Source of the DNA: Nelumbo lutea
Lineage: Eukaryota > Streptophyta > Magnoliopsida > Proteales > Nelumbonaceae
NCBI GenBank assembly: GCA_022828595.1
Contig: JAKGHH010000002.1
Location: 84,722,076-84,786,075, forward strand
Direction of reading: 5' to 3'
Length of the DNA stretch: 64,000 bases
How positions within the stretch are numbered: the stretch's first letter is position 1; each line of letters begins with the position of its first letter. Of the stretch, positions 11,801-23,800 are shown piece by piece. Below the pieces are notes generated by a model that saw nothing but the letters and a program-made list of their open reading frames with translations, was not told the DNA's origin and did not search any database. The position numbers and the translations under genes were made by a program.

Positions 11801-14800
11801 AACAAGTACACCCCCTATTTCGTAATGTTGTTCATTCATTCATCCTAATAAAATATCTTCTTAAAAGGTAATTAAAATTATAAAATCATTATTTTTTGTG
11901 TGAGAATTAAGATATTACGACCCTAAAATATACTTGTTCAGTTGTTTGGGCTTGCCTCGAGGGGCGTGGTCGGGGGTCCAAGGGCAGAGCCCCCAGCCTA
12001 GCCGCTAGGTTCAAAAAAATAAAAAAAGCGTAAAATTTTAAAATGGTGCACACCTAGGCTGAGGTGTAAGGCGCATCAGACACGCCTGAGGCATGCCTTT
12101 TAAAGCACTTTTGGAGAAGACACCTTTAAAATAATCCACAAACACTTTAACAATCTCCTTTCCCTTCTAAACTCACGAGCATCCAACTCTACACTCATTA
12201 TGAAATTCTTCCACTTGCTATAGAGTGGAAGAATCTCCTGTTTCAATCCCCCTCCTAAAGCCACTTGCATCTAGATTTTTGCCTCCAAGAAATTTCTTCC
12301 CTTCTTAGGATCTCTTGCAATTCCATCTTCAATTTCCACCTAGGAATTTAATCTTTCTCTGAAGGGTGGTTCCGCAAGCCACATATTTTCAAAATGAAAG
12401 GGTGAGCGACGGTTCCTCAAGCCACAATCCTAAACAAACAGGATTATGATATAAAGTTACCCTAGGCAGGGCCTTTGCTGTTAGGTTTTCCCACAAGTCT
12501 TCCTAGTCTACCAAAAAGGGAAACCTATCAAGTTTAGAGCAAATTGGGATGGCTTGAAAGCTTGACCAAGTAAAGACAGCATGGAGCAAATTGGGTTGGC
12601 TTGAAAGTTTGACTTGGATTATTTTAAAGATGTAAAGTGTAGTTAATAATGCTTCTTCTTGATTAACCATTGTTCTCCTTTCCTCTTTGGTTGTAGTATT
12701 TTACCCTAGATTGTTATTTTGTCTTACCTCTAGAGCAAATGAAAAAAAAAATGAAATATTGAAGCTCTAGCTAGTCTTGGTCATGTGATGCAACCAAACC
12801 ATAAGAGTGGTTCCTAGATCCTTAAAATTAATTCATAGATAAACCCGAGTGATTCTAGAGCTTTATCCCCCCCCCCCTCTTGTTTTATCTTGTTATTCTG
12901 GTTTTTTTCAGGGTTAATAAGCAGCAGGTAAGGATTGAAAATATTGCAATAAAAAAGAACCAGATTATCAGAAATCTGGGCATTTGTGTAGAACAAAGAA
13001 TAGCATCTCCTGTTATTTTGTTTGAACCTGCGAAGTACATCAAGTCCCTTGAAATAGTAATTTATTTATCTAAGACCTATGAATTGATCTCTGGTGAGTT
13101 ATTCTTTCTTCAAGTCGCACAAAATCCAAATTTATTGTTGCTTACTTGCTTTTCCCTTAGAGAGAAAAATCTTTCCTAGAAATCACACCTCATAAAAACC
13201 TTATTTCCTGGTAGTGAAGTCCCACATAACCTAGTGACCATTTTTTTGATAAGTAACCATGAATTCATTCATTTCTTATAAACCCAATGTACAAGAAATT
13301 AACAACAGTGGAGAGCATGTCAGCCATCTCTCCCCTGTTCTTATGTATTACAATAAAACCCAAGAGAACTGACCCCTATTGGATGATCCTTGCACCCCTT
13401 GTATTTGAACTTCTAAGCCCCTGCTTAACCAGTTGAAAATTTTCATTTTATTCCTATAAACCCATTGTTAGCGTAGGGGTATTTCTGTCTTTATACCTTG
13501 ATTGATGTTGCTGATCTGTAATGTTGTGTTGAAACATGTGCTCTTAACTTAAGTAAGGGCACATAGGTCTTTTCAGTTATGTTTTAATAATAATATAAAT
13601 ACTTACTAGCCGACTGGGAGAAGTCAAGTTGACTCTTTCAGTTCGAACCAGAATTCTCTCTTCTCTCTTTCTCTCTTTCTTTCTTTCTCACTTTTTCTTC
13701 TTCTACATAACTGAACTCAGTCAGGCCGAACTCTAAGGCAAACCTGAATAATAACATGGTATCAGAGCTAGGTTAAATCTGCCTAGATTTCTGCTTGCCT
13801 AGGGTTCATTCTCTGCGCACCCTATCTAGGGTTTTCCTCTTTTTTTTCCTGTGTTCAATTGGAGATAAGGGAAAGGGCTGAAAAGGAGTGATCGCCCTCT
13901 TCCCTTGGGGGTCTCTATGCCTCTAGTCAGGTCGTATGTGGTCGGTTGCTGTGATTTCTGAGATCGCCCTCTCCTAGTAGAGGAAGAATAGAGGGTCGAA
14001 CTGTGTGTGGCTATTGTGTGTGAAGCGGCTGTTGTGTGTGGACTGCTCTCCTACTCGCATGGGTGTTACTTCAGCGATAAGGTAAGAGATTTCAGTGCAT
14101 GATATCTGTTATGGATTAAATAGGAGGTGTGTTTCAGACCATTTGCTAAGGTTTCGGCCAGTAAGTGCTAGGGTTTATGTTGTTTCCTTATGCATTTTTG
14201 AAGGAAAAGATATGATCATATAGTAGTGAGATTTCAGTTAGTTGTAGGAGCAGGGTTTGTGGTGTGAACACATTTTTCAGCAGCAACAAGTGCTGAAATC
14301 AGTGTGATAGGTGTGACCTAGTGGTGTGTAGTGTGCAGATCACAGTGATAATAGAATTCAGCAAGTGTGCAGAATTGGTGATAACATAATGGGAGACAGT
14401 AATGATTATAAACCTAGTGTGATGGTGCCTACAGACTACCTGAATGTTCAGATGACTTCTATTAAGTTAAATGGAGAGAATTATGTGCCTTGGGCTAAAT
14501 TCGTTGAAGTCTTTCTAAAGGCAAAGAAGAAGGTAAAACATATAAGAGAGGAGAAACCCTCCTCTAACTCTCACGAGTATGAAGATTGGGAGCAAGAGGA
14601 CGCTCAGATCATCACATGGTTGTGGAACAGTATGGAACCCAGGATTAGTAAGAACTTCATGTTCCTTGATACTGCCAAAGATGTGTGGGACCATGCGAAG
14701 AAATTGTATTCGGGGCAGGACAATACAACCAGAGTTTATTAGCTTTATCATCTGCAACAGGGCAATCAGAGTCTTGAGGAGTACTATGCCAACATGAGGA

Positions 14801-17800
14801 ACATACGTAATGAGTTGAATGTCTATCATCCTCTCACTTCTGATGTCAAGATTCAGCAACAACAGAGAGAGTAGCTTGATGTGACTAGATTTTTGGTGGG
14901 ACTAAAGTCTGAATATGAACCAGTACGGGCTCAGATATTAGGGGGATCAGCTCTTCCGTCCCTAGAAGAGGTATTTGCTTAACTTCGGAGGATTTCTATC
15001 GGTTCTACTGAGAACTCTAATATCTCAGATAGATCGTCCTTTGCTGCATCGAGAGCCGTGGTGGTAGAGGTGGAGCTCGGGGAGCTCAGTCTAACCGTGG
15101 TGTTGGTAGTGGTTCTGCATATGGCCGAGGTGGCAATGGTGGGTCTACTTATAATCGTGGTGGTGTCATACTAGGAGCAGAGATTCAGGGGGAGACCGTG
15201 GTAGAGGACGTAGCTCAGGCCCGAGGAAGTGCACTCATTGTGGTATGGATGGACATACCATCAACTATTGTTATGATTTACATGGTCCTCCCTCAACCTG
15301 GGCCAATCATGCCGCGACCGGTGACTCAAGTTCCAGCTTTAAACAAGAGAATCATTCATCTGACCAATTGCCTCCTACATCCACAGATGGTCCCATGAAG
15401 GAGATGGTGAGTGTTCCCCGTGATGAATATGAGAGGTTTATCCAATCACAGCAGAACACGGCGACTTTTGCTCACTCAGGTATGGCTTGTCTGGCATCTA
15501 CACCCAATCCCTGGATCATTGACTCTGGAGCCTCCGATCACATGACTGGAACTCCAGGTGTGTTTTCCTCCTTATCTCATTGCTCAACATCACAATCTGT
15601 CACCCTTGCTAATGGTTCCACATCCTCAATTTGTGGTGTTGGTAATGTTGACCTAGATCTTGTATCTCTCTCATAAGTTCTGTATGTTCCTAAATTGCCT
15701 TTTAACCTTATGTCTGTTAGTAAGCTGACCAAATCACTTAACTGCTCCATTACCTTTTATCCTTCTATGTGTGTCTTTCAGGATCTCAAGACGGGGATGA
15801 AGATTGGTGGAGGGCATGAAGCAGGTGGACTGTATTATCTTGACGGTGGTGGTGGTAGAACTTCAACAGCTCTCCAGTCATCTCTTTCTCCTCTCTAGTG
15901 GCACTACCGGTTTGGTCATCCGTCGCTCAAAGTCTTGAAGTCCTTGGTTCCGTCCTTGAGTCAGCTTTCTGTTTTGGATTGTGAGTCGTGTTAGTTTGGG
16001 AAACACCATCGTGTTCCCTTTAGTTCTAGGGTTGATAACCGTGTGTCGAGTCATTTTTCTTTAGTTCATTCAGATGTTTGGGGTCCTTATAAAGTAATGT
16101 CATATAATGGATACAGATATTTTGTCATTTTTGTGGATGATTTTTCAAGGATGACGTGGCTCTATTTAATGAAAGAAAGAAGTGAATTGTTTACCATTTT
16201 TCAAAAATTTTATGCTGAAATTCGTAACCAATTTGGTACCCACATCAAAGTTTTTCGTTCTGATAATGGCCGCGAATATTTATCCTCATCATTTCAGGAA
16301 TACCTGGACCAACACGGCATTATACATCAGACCTCGTGTACCTACACCCCACAACAAAACGGGGTGGCTGAGAGAAAGAATCGCCATCTCCTTGAAACAG
16401 CAAGATCCCTAATGCATCACATGCATGTTCCCAAACCTTTTTGGAGTGATGCAGTGCTTACCTCTTGTTTTCTGATTAATCGGATGCCCACGTTCATCCT
16501 TGATGGTCAGTCTCTGTTTCAGGTCTTGTTTCCCACTTTGTCTCTGTTTCCTCTTACGCTGAGAGTTTTTGGGTGTGTCTGTTTTGTCCATAATCTGGAT
16601 CCCGGGAACGACAAGTTTGATGCCCGTTCTTTCAAGTGCATCTTCCTTGGCTATTATCGGAACCAGAAAGGGTATAGGTGTTACCATCCTGGTTCTCGAC
16701 GATCCTTTGTGTGTGCTGATGTCAGTTTCTTTGAGTCTACTCCGTTCTTTTTGGGGTCTGGTGATGCTTCTTCCTCCTCATCACCTCCTCCTCTTCCACT
16801 TCCCGTTGTCGATCCTCCTCCCTTTGTTCCAGTTGTGACCAAATCCTTGCCTCCGGTGCCACCACCTGTTGAACGCCCACCTATCCGTCATGTGTATACA
16901 CATCGCCCACGTGCACCAGCTACTACTCCTCCGGCTACATCTCCGTCGACGGATCCGGCACCAGACCCCCACTTAGCATCTGAGATTGATCTACCCATTG
17001 CTTTGCAGAAAGGTAAACGTACTTGCACCCTTCATCCCATTTCTAATTATGTTTCTCTTACTCACTTTCCGCCTCCCATCGCCAGTTTGTTACCTTGTTA
17101 TCATCAGTTATTCTTCCTAAAGATGTCCAGGAAGCCCTTGCCCCTCCAGGGTGGTGTCGTCCCATGGAAGAAGAACTCTCAGCCCTTCATCATAATCATA
17201 CTTGGGACCTCACTGCTCTTCCTCCTGGGAAGCAAGCTGTTGGTTGTAAGTGGGTTTATACGGTTAAGTATCTGCCTGATGGTAGTGTTGAACGCCTGAA
17301 AGCGCGATTAGTTGCAAAAGGGTACTCCCAAACCTATGGCATTGACTACACAGAGACCTTCTCACCGGTTGCTAAGATAGGGTCAGTTCGTGTTGTGATC
17401 TCTCTTGCAGCCATGTATGAGTGGCCACTATATCAGCTTGATATCAAGAATGCCTTTTTGCATGGTGACTTACTCGAGGAGGTCTACATGGAGCAACCTC
17501 CAGGGTTTGTTGCTCAGGGGGAGGATGGTAAGGTGTGCAGACTAAGGAAGGCTATATATGGGCTTAAACAGTCTCCTTGAGCATGGTTTGGTAGGTTCAG
17601 TGAGGTGGTAAAGAAGTTTGGCATGAAACAGTGCAAAGTTGACCATTTTGTATTTAGTCATGACTCTCCGGAAGGAAAAATACTGTTGGTGGTGTATGTA
17701 GATGATATTGTTATTACTGGGAATGATAACATTGGTATTGACAGGCTGAAGACTTATCTGCAGGATCACTTTCAGACAAAGGATCTGGGTAAACTGAAAT

Positions 17801-20800
17801 ACTTCTTGGGGATAGAGGTAGCGAGATCCAAGTATGGGATTAACCTGTGCCAGAGGAAGTATGTGCTTGATTTGCTGGAAGAAACAGGCTTGTTGGGTGC
17901 CAAACCAGCTGAAACACCCATGGACACAAATACCAAGCTAAGCAGTGATATGGGTGAAGTGTTTGAAGACCCTAGCAAATACTGACAACTTGTGGGCAAA
18001 CTGAACTACCTAACCATTACCAGACCAGACATCTCATTTGCAGTTAGTGTGGTAAGCCAGTTTATGCAAAAACCTTTGATTCCTCATTGGAATGCGGTTC
18101 TGAGAATTGTGAAGTATCTAAAAGGGGCTCCGGGTCGCGGTCTGATATACAAGAGTGGGGGAAAACTTGAAATAGAAGGGTATTCTGATGCTGATTGGGC
18201 CGGTTCTATGTCTGATAGGCGGTCTACTACAGGCTATTGCACGTTTCTGGGAGGTAACTTGGTGACATGGAAAAGTAAGAAGCAGACGGTTGTGGCAAGA
18301 AGCAGTGCAGAAGCAGAGTATAGGGCTATGGCGCATACCGCTTGTGAATTAGTGTGGCTAAGGAACCTTCTACAGGAAGTAGGGTACAACATTAACACTC
18401 CAATGAAGCTCTATTGTGATAATCAGGCTGCAGTTCATATCTCCTCTAATCCAGTGTTTCATGAAAGAACCAAGCACATTGAGGTTGACTGTCACTTTGT
18501 GAGGGAGAAGGTGATGAATGGAGAGCTAGACACTACACATGTTAATACAGGAAATCAGTGGGTTGACTTATTTACAAAAGGCTTGAGTCGGGGAAGAGTG
18601 GACTACATATGTAAATATTTCTGTCTTTATACCTTGATTAATGTTGTTGATCTGTAATGTTGTGTTGGAACATGTGCTCTTAAGTAAGGGCACATAGGTC
18701 TTTTCAGTCATGTTTTAATAATAATATAAATACTTACTGGCCGACTGGGAGAAGTTAAGTTGACTCTTTCAGTTTGAACCATAATTCTCTCTCTCTCTCT
18801 CTCTCTTTCTTTATCACTTTTTCTTCTTCTACATAACTGAACTCAGTTAGGCCAAACTCTAAGGTAGACCTGAATTATAAACCCACAAAGCCTTCTCTTT
18901 CTTCAGCAACCACCCCATGGCCACTATTGTCTTCATATCACCCTCTATTTTTTTATCAATAACTGCAAATTTCATTAATGATAGAATATAAATTACAGAA
19001 GAGAGGTAAAATCTCTTAACTCTCCCCAAAGATTAAAAAACCATTACAGTTGAACCCAAAACGACTGATTTCTTCCCACCCCTTGTTTTGCCAAAGCATC
19101 AACAAACCCATTAGCAGTTCTTCCAACCCAATGTACTCTCACATCCATGCCTTGGGTCAGCCATTTAAGCTTCTTTCTTTCACTGTTGTATTTCCACAGC
19201 CCGACTTTTTCATTTTATAGCCAACCCATCACCAGCTTTGAATCCCCTTCTATAACCACCTTATTAATGTGCAAATCCTTAGCTCTTTGCACCCTTTCCA
19301 TCATGGCCAAAGCCTACCTCAGCCCTCAAAGAATGCCCTACACCTATTGTCCCTAAAAATAGACCAATAATATTGCCTTCCTCATTCCTAAAAACACCAC
19401 CAATGCCTGAAGGTATGGGATTGCCTGTGCTACTCCCATAGTCCCATCAAAATTTAGCTTAGTGAAGCCCTGGGGTGGTGGGGACCAAACAGTATTTGTA
19501 AAAGTCTTATATTGATTTGAACAAGCCATATACCTCCAATTTCTAATAATATCGCCCATTGTAAAATCAGAAAACAACTCCAAGGATTTAACCCACTGCA
19601 CCACCCTAACAGTGATAGTCTCAATAATAGCCTCTTTATTTCTTTCCTTATCTAAGAATATCCTTGAGTTCCTTTCCTCCCAAATGGTCCAACTCAAGGC
19701 AGCTCTTAAACACCTCCATAACAATTTTCCCCTCTTCTTTGGCCAGCTAAAAAATGTTTGTATCACCCTCTATCGTTAACTTGTTAATCTTTAATTCAAT
19801 TGCCTTCTGGGCACCATACAAAACTGCCATGATTTCTGCCCTTAATGAGTCCCCTTCCCCAATTAGACCCAAGCACCTCTTTCATTCCTCAATACTCCTC
19901 CCACACCTGAAGCCCCCTAGTCACCCTTTTAAGTTTACCCTTAAAGACTTCTTTCAAGCAATTTTGAAAAATTCCTCCTATTCTCTTGATTTATCACTTA
20001 TTTCTCTAGAGATATTTTCATAGCCAGGAAGTTTTCCCCTGTTTCTTCTCATAAACCCATCTCTTGAACTTCTACGTTCTAACCATAAATTATCATCCAC
20101 AACTCTTACCTAAACCTATCTGCACCTTCCCAACCCAAAACCCTGGCTTAAACCTTCTGTTCATCAGATTTTCTTCAATTTTTTATAATTTTTCACAGCA
20201 GTCTATCCATACAACCACCTATTTGACAAAACTCCCCAGTCAGTCCTACACCACATGCACAAGAATGTGCACACATGAGCAGATGCGCAGAATATGGTTA
20301 AAATGTTAAACTGTAGTTAACTAAATTGTTCAAATGCTACAGACTTGTGAACTAATTCAATATGAACTAACTTCCAAGTCGGATCTTACAGGTTTGGTGA
20401 TATATATGGAGAGGACTCAGAATTTAAATCCTAAAATTTTTCTTTAGTTCCTACTTCCTAGTAATCTCTCTTTTATTCCTTTTCTGCATGAAAAAGTAAA
20501 AGATACACATTAAAAATCAAATGCAAAACTCTAATTCTCCTCTCTTGGTGGACCAAACACTCCAAGTGAGAGTTAAACAGAAAATTACAATTTTCTAGGC
20601 CAAAACTAACTAAGGCCATTACTCAATACTGATCTCTGAAATCTATTGTGTTGGCGTGGGCGGCCCGCACTTTGTGCAGGCCATGCCGTGCTAGCCCACG
20701 GGCCATGACGGGCCGCGCCACCCTCCCCAGTGAAAAATTTGGGGGTCGGCCCGGCACGGCCAACAGCCCGGGCCCATGTCCCTTGGGCCGAGCCTTGGGC

Positions 20801-23800
20801 CAGGTCAGGCCGTGTATCGAGCCAAAGCTATTTATTTAAAAAATTGACAAAAAAACTTAAAATTTTAATTTTATATGAATTTTGTGTATAAAATTTCTTA
20901 TTTATTAATATATTATATACTATATAATATTATATATATTTATATATAATATATATGGGTTGTGCGAGCCCACGAGCCGTAGGCGGCACGGCCCTCTCAG
21001 TCGTGCAGTGCTGTGCCGGCCCGTGGACCTAAAATCCCAGGCCCAGCACGACTCGCATGGTCATGTCGGGCCTGGCATGGCCCGCAGACCGTCGTGCAGG
21101 GCCAGTCCAAGTTCGTGCACGGCCCGATTTACACCTCTAGGGGTAAAATGGATACAGACCTAACCTCTAATATTTTTAGCACTAAATGGCACAAACTTGA
21201 ACCCACATTCTTACTCTTGTCAGACCAAGAGTTTACTGTAATACCAAGCAATGGCCTCTGGGTTAATTAATAAAGTAACATTCATTCACAATGATATTTC
21301 CTTAAACAATCCAAACACTTTAGATTTATTAACTCAAATAGATAAGGGAATCAGGAACAAGCAAGCAATATGGGGTAGTGTGCTATACTAAGCTTAAATC
21401 ATAAGCTTATCATAAAGCTTACCTCTCACTGTGGCGACCACAAGCTATGCATTTGACCTTCACATACCCACCAGGATCCATGCCTCCACCCTTGCTTGTA
21501 TCTGGCTTAAGGAGTGTTGCAGCCTCCCATGACAAAGACGTAATTATCTCTAGCCAGCTTTCCTTGTCATCTTCCTCACCCACAGGTAAGTTCTCAACCT
21601 GCAATAGTTGAGCTACCAAAGCTCTAAAATGCCCATCTACCACATTTTTCATAGCCTTCCTATGCTCCTCGCTTGATCGATCCCTGCTTCGGTATTCCCC
21701 ACTCCCAAAGCTGCTTGAAGAGCGCAAATATCTCCACTCTCCTGTGGCGTCATCATCATCGTCATCATCAAATAGAATGGCTTCCCTATCATCCTCTTCA
21801 TCTTCAGGTTCGGGAGGGAGCCAGAGAAGCCCATTATTCTCAAAATCTACAGGCTCAGCCTCTGTACCATCCATATCATATAAAGAAGCAGCAGCTTCAC
21901 AGTCGTCAACATGATCATGTCCTTCCACTTCTTCCCCCTGCTTCTTGACTCCTTCCAAGCCTTGTGAATCTAAACTCTCATGTAACAAAGAATTGCTCAA
22001 CCCTGTTGTGTCAATATTTTCAGCATCTGGGTGCACTTTTTGTGACCCATAGGCATTGTCTATCTCATCAAATTCAGCAGGGCCATAGAAGTCATCACCC
22101 TGATTATAATGTCTTGTTTCAGAATCTGATCGATAAGCACCGTATTCATCATCGTCATCATCACTCCTGACAAAAAAGAATAAGCACACAGAAATAATCC
22201 ATAATAATATCTCAAGAGCACAATTTGTTGACAACCCACAAGATAGTGGTTCTGGACTAGAATAATGTTTAGTAATAATACATAATAGACTTAATGTAGG
22301 GGCTATACAAAAGAAAAAGAAACTAAAGAAAAAAGTTCAATTATCTCCATTTTATCATATATATTCAAGTACTTGTTTCAAGCAATTAATCTCTTATGGT
22401 ATTAAAAATAAATAAAAAAAAAGCAAGCATGCAAGTTTCTCAGGTTTTTTTGGTAATAAGCATGCAAGTATATTTGTGCATATATGTGAGTATGTGTTTT
22501 TTTTCTTATAATATGGCCTAAAATCCTTTCAATCTGTTGGATTACCATTCATTGGTTAACCTGTCAGGAATACAGAGCTATTGAGCTCCTGAAATGCAAA
22601 AATGATTTGCATGCAAATACATTTGAATCTTTTTGCATATTTCAGCAATATCTCATTGCTCAATTACAACACCAAAGAATGAGGAATAAGACCTAATTAA
22701 GTGGACCCTTTTCTATCATTAAATGGGTTTGTCTGCTTGAACCCCTGAATGGGGGCTAGATTTAGGGGGAATGTCTATGGTTTTATTTTTCAAAACAAGA
22801 ACAACTGCCACATCAGAAAACTCAAGAAGAACAAAACCATTCATGTTGCTGAAGACCCCCTTAGATTTTGAGAATGTTTTAAAGCCAATCAAATCCCCTG
22901 AAATAGAGGCTGTAGTATGATGTAAAACCATACATACTTCTCCAAAATGTGGTAGCACTTTGATTGTACTGATAACATCTAATGATAACACTCACATATG
23001 AGTATGTGTCTGGTATTTATCAAATTAACAAATGGCAAACCTATGTGTAGTAATGGTCAAAAATAAAAATCAAGTTAAAATTATGAGCAGTACAGTGTAA
23101 ACTACCCTTCTTTTATAAATAGCAGAATACCTCTATTTGCATAGACAATCAATACCATTGATTCAACATAGGTGTATAAACAAAAGTAAAGGTGAAAGCA
23201 AACCTGTTAATGCAAAAAGCATATTGGTTGGGCGATGGAATCCCTATGTCTGCAACAGGATCTGTGCTTCTTGCAGGTGTTGTTATGTCTTCCTTATCTG
23301 TACCAGGTTCCATTTTGGCAGACTGATGGGAACTGAGACTAGGACTGTATTGTACCCGTTGGTAAGGCCCAGTTGAATATGCTGTAGAACCAACAGTGCT
23401 ATTGCTGCTGTTACCAGTGACACTAGATTTGGTGCTGGCCAAACTTGTTGCTGAGGGTGAAGGACTGAGACCCGGACTGGATGCTCGAATGCCATTATCA
23501 ACCACTGCTATACCTTGTTCCCATTGCTTGAAGCAATAGTTACAAACACGGATCCTTTCCCATTCTTCCCGGCCAGTCTTCTGCTCATCAGATGGGGCAG
23601 GAATCGAGTTTGCAGTGCATTTTGCACAGAACACTCGTCCACAGAGGCGGCAATGGTGCCTACGGTTAAAAATTGTAAACTGGGAGTCACACTCGTAGCA
23701 TACCCTACAGCTTTGATCGGGCATCCAAAAGTCCCTCGACACATTCGGTGCCTCAGTCCTTCGAGGGATCCAGGATTTAACGATATCAACTAGCTCAGAA

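Larger units (their letters stand above)
9287..12694 (-). mobile_element. Degenerate L1-like LINE (reverse transcriptase, RNase H) with 18-bp target duplication
   Basis: The 18-bp repeat AGTATTTTACCCTAGATT at 9269-9286 and 12695-12712 bounds the element. Reading on the minus strand from 12.4 kb: a linker resembling [12 protein letters not shown] start ([19 protein letters not shown], about 11.1-11.2 kb), RT core ([22 protein letters not shown], about 10.6-10.8 kb), the FADD catalytic box ([13 protein letters not shown], about 10.45 kb), and RNase H ([18 protein letters not shown], 9482-9952). The A-rich tail starts at 9287. Frameshifts and stops throughout make it dead. A MITE (11370-12110) and a tiny LINE tail (11232-11304) are nested inside. 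Confidence 0.85.
13466..18880 (+). mobile_element. Degenerate Ty1/Copia LTR retrotransposon, full-length layout
   Basis: Two LTRs (13466-13756 and 18610-18880) bracket a 4.85 kb interior. The order is the Copia order: primer-binding site 13757-13768 (TGGTATCAGAGC, initiator Met-tRNA), gag, protease, integrase, reverse transcriptase, RNase H. It is antisense to FAB1B and interrupts the old LINE; TATAAACCCA occurs on both outer flanks and includes the target duplication. About 14 differences by eye over roughly 270 aligned LTR bases indicate an old insertion. The polyprotein has eight in-frame stops and at least three frameshifts. The right LTR has lost its first bases together with the end of pol and the polypurine tract. 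Confidence 0.93.
13241..20030 (-). mobile_element. Old L1-like LINE 3' fragment, split by Copia and by a second LINE
   Basis: Three pieces rejoin on the minus strand into one RNase H frame. The 5' piece is 19774 to about 19935 or 20030 ([20 protein letters not shown]). The middle is 18881-18948 ([20 protein letters not shown]). The 3' piece is 13241-13465 ([19 protein letters not shown]), with its A-rich tail at 13241. The Copia element and the LINE at 18949-19761 sit in the two gaps. The 5' limit is uncertain. Confidence 0.75.
7726..21422 (-). other. 13.7 kb FAB1B intron 2, filled with nested transposons
   Basis: The exon 2 donor and exon 3 acceptor flank 13,697 bases. About three quarters is assignable to LINE, Copia and MITE sequence, annotated separately. 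Bases 7740-8338 and 12713-13240 show no recognisable element. Exon phases on both sides agree, so the gene can still be spliced across it. Confidence 0.85.
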
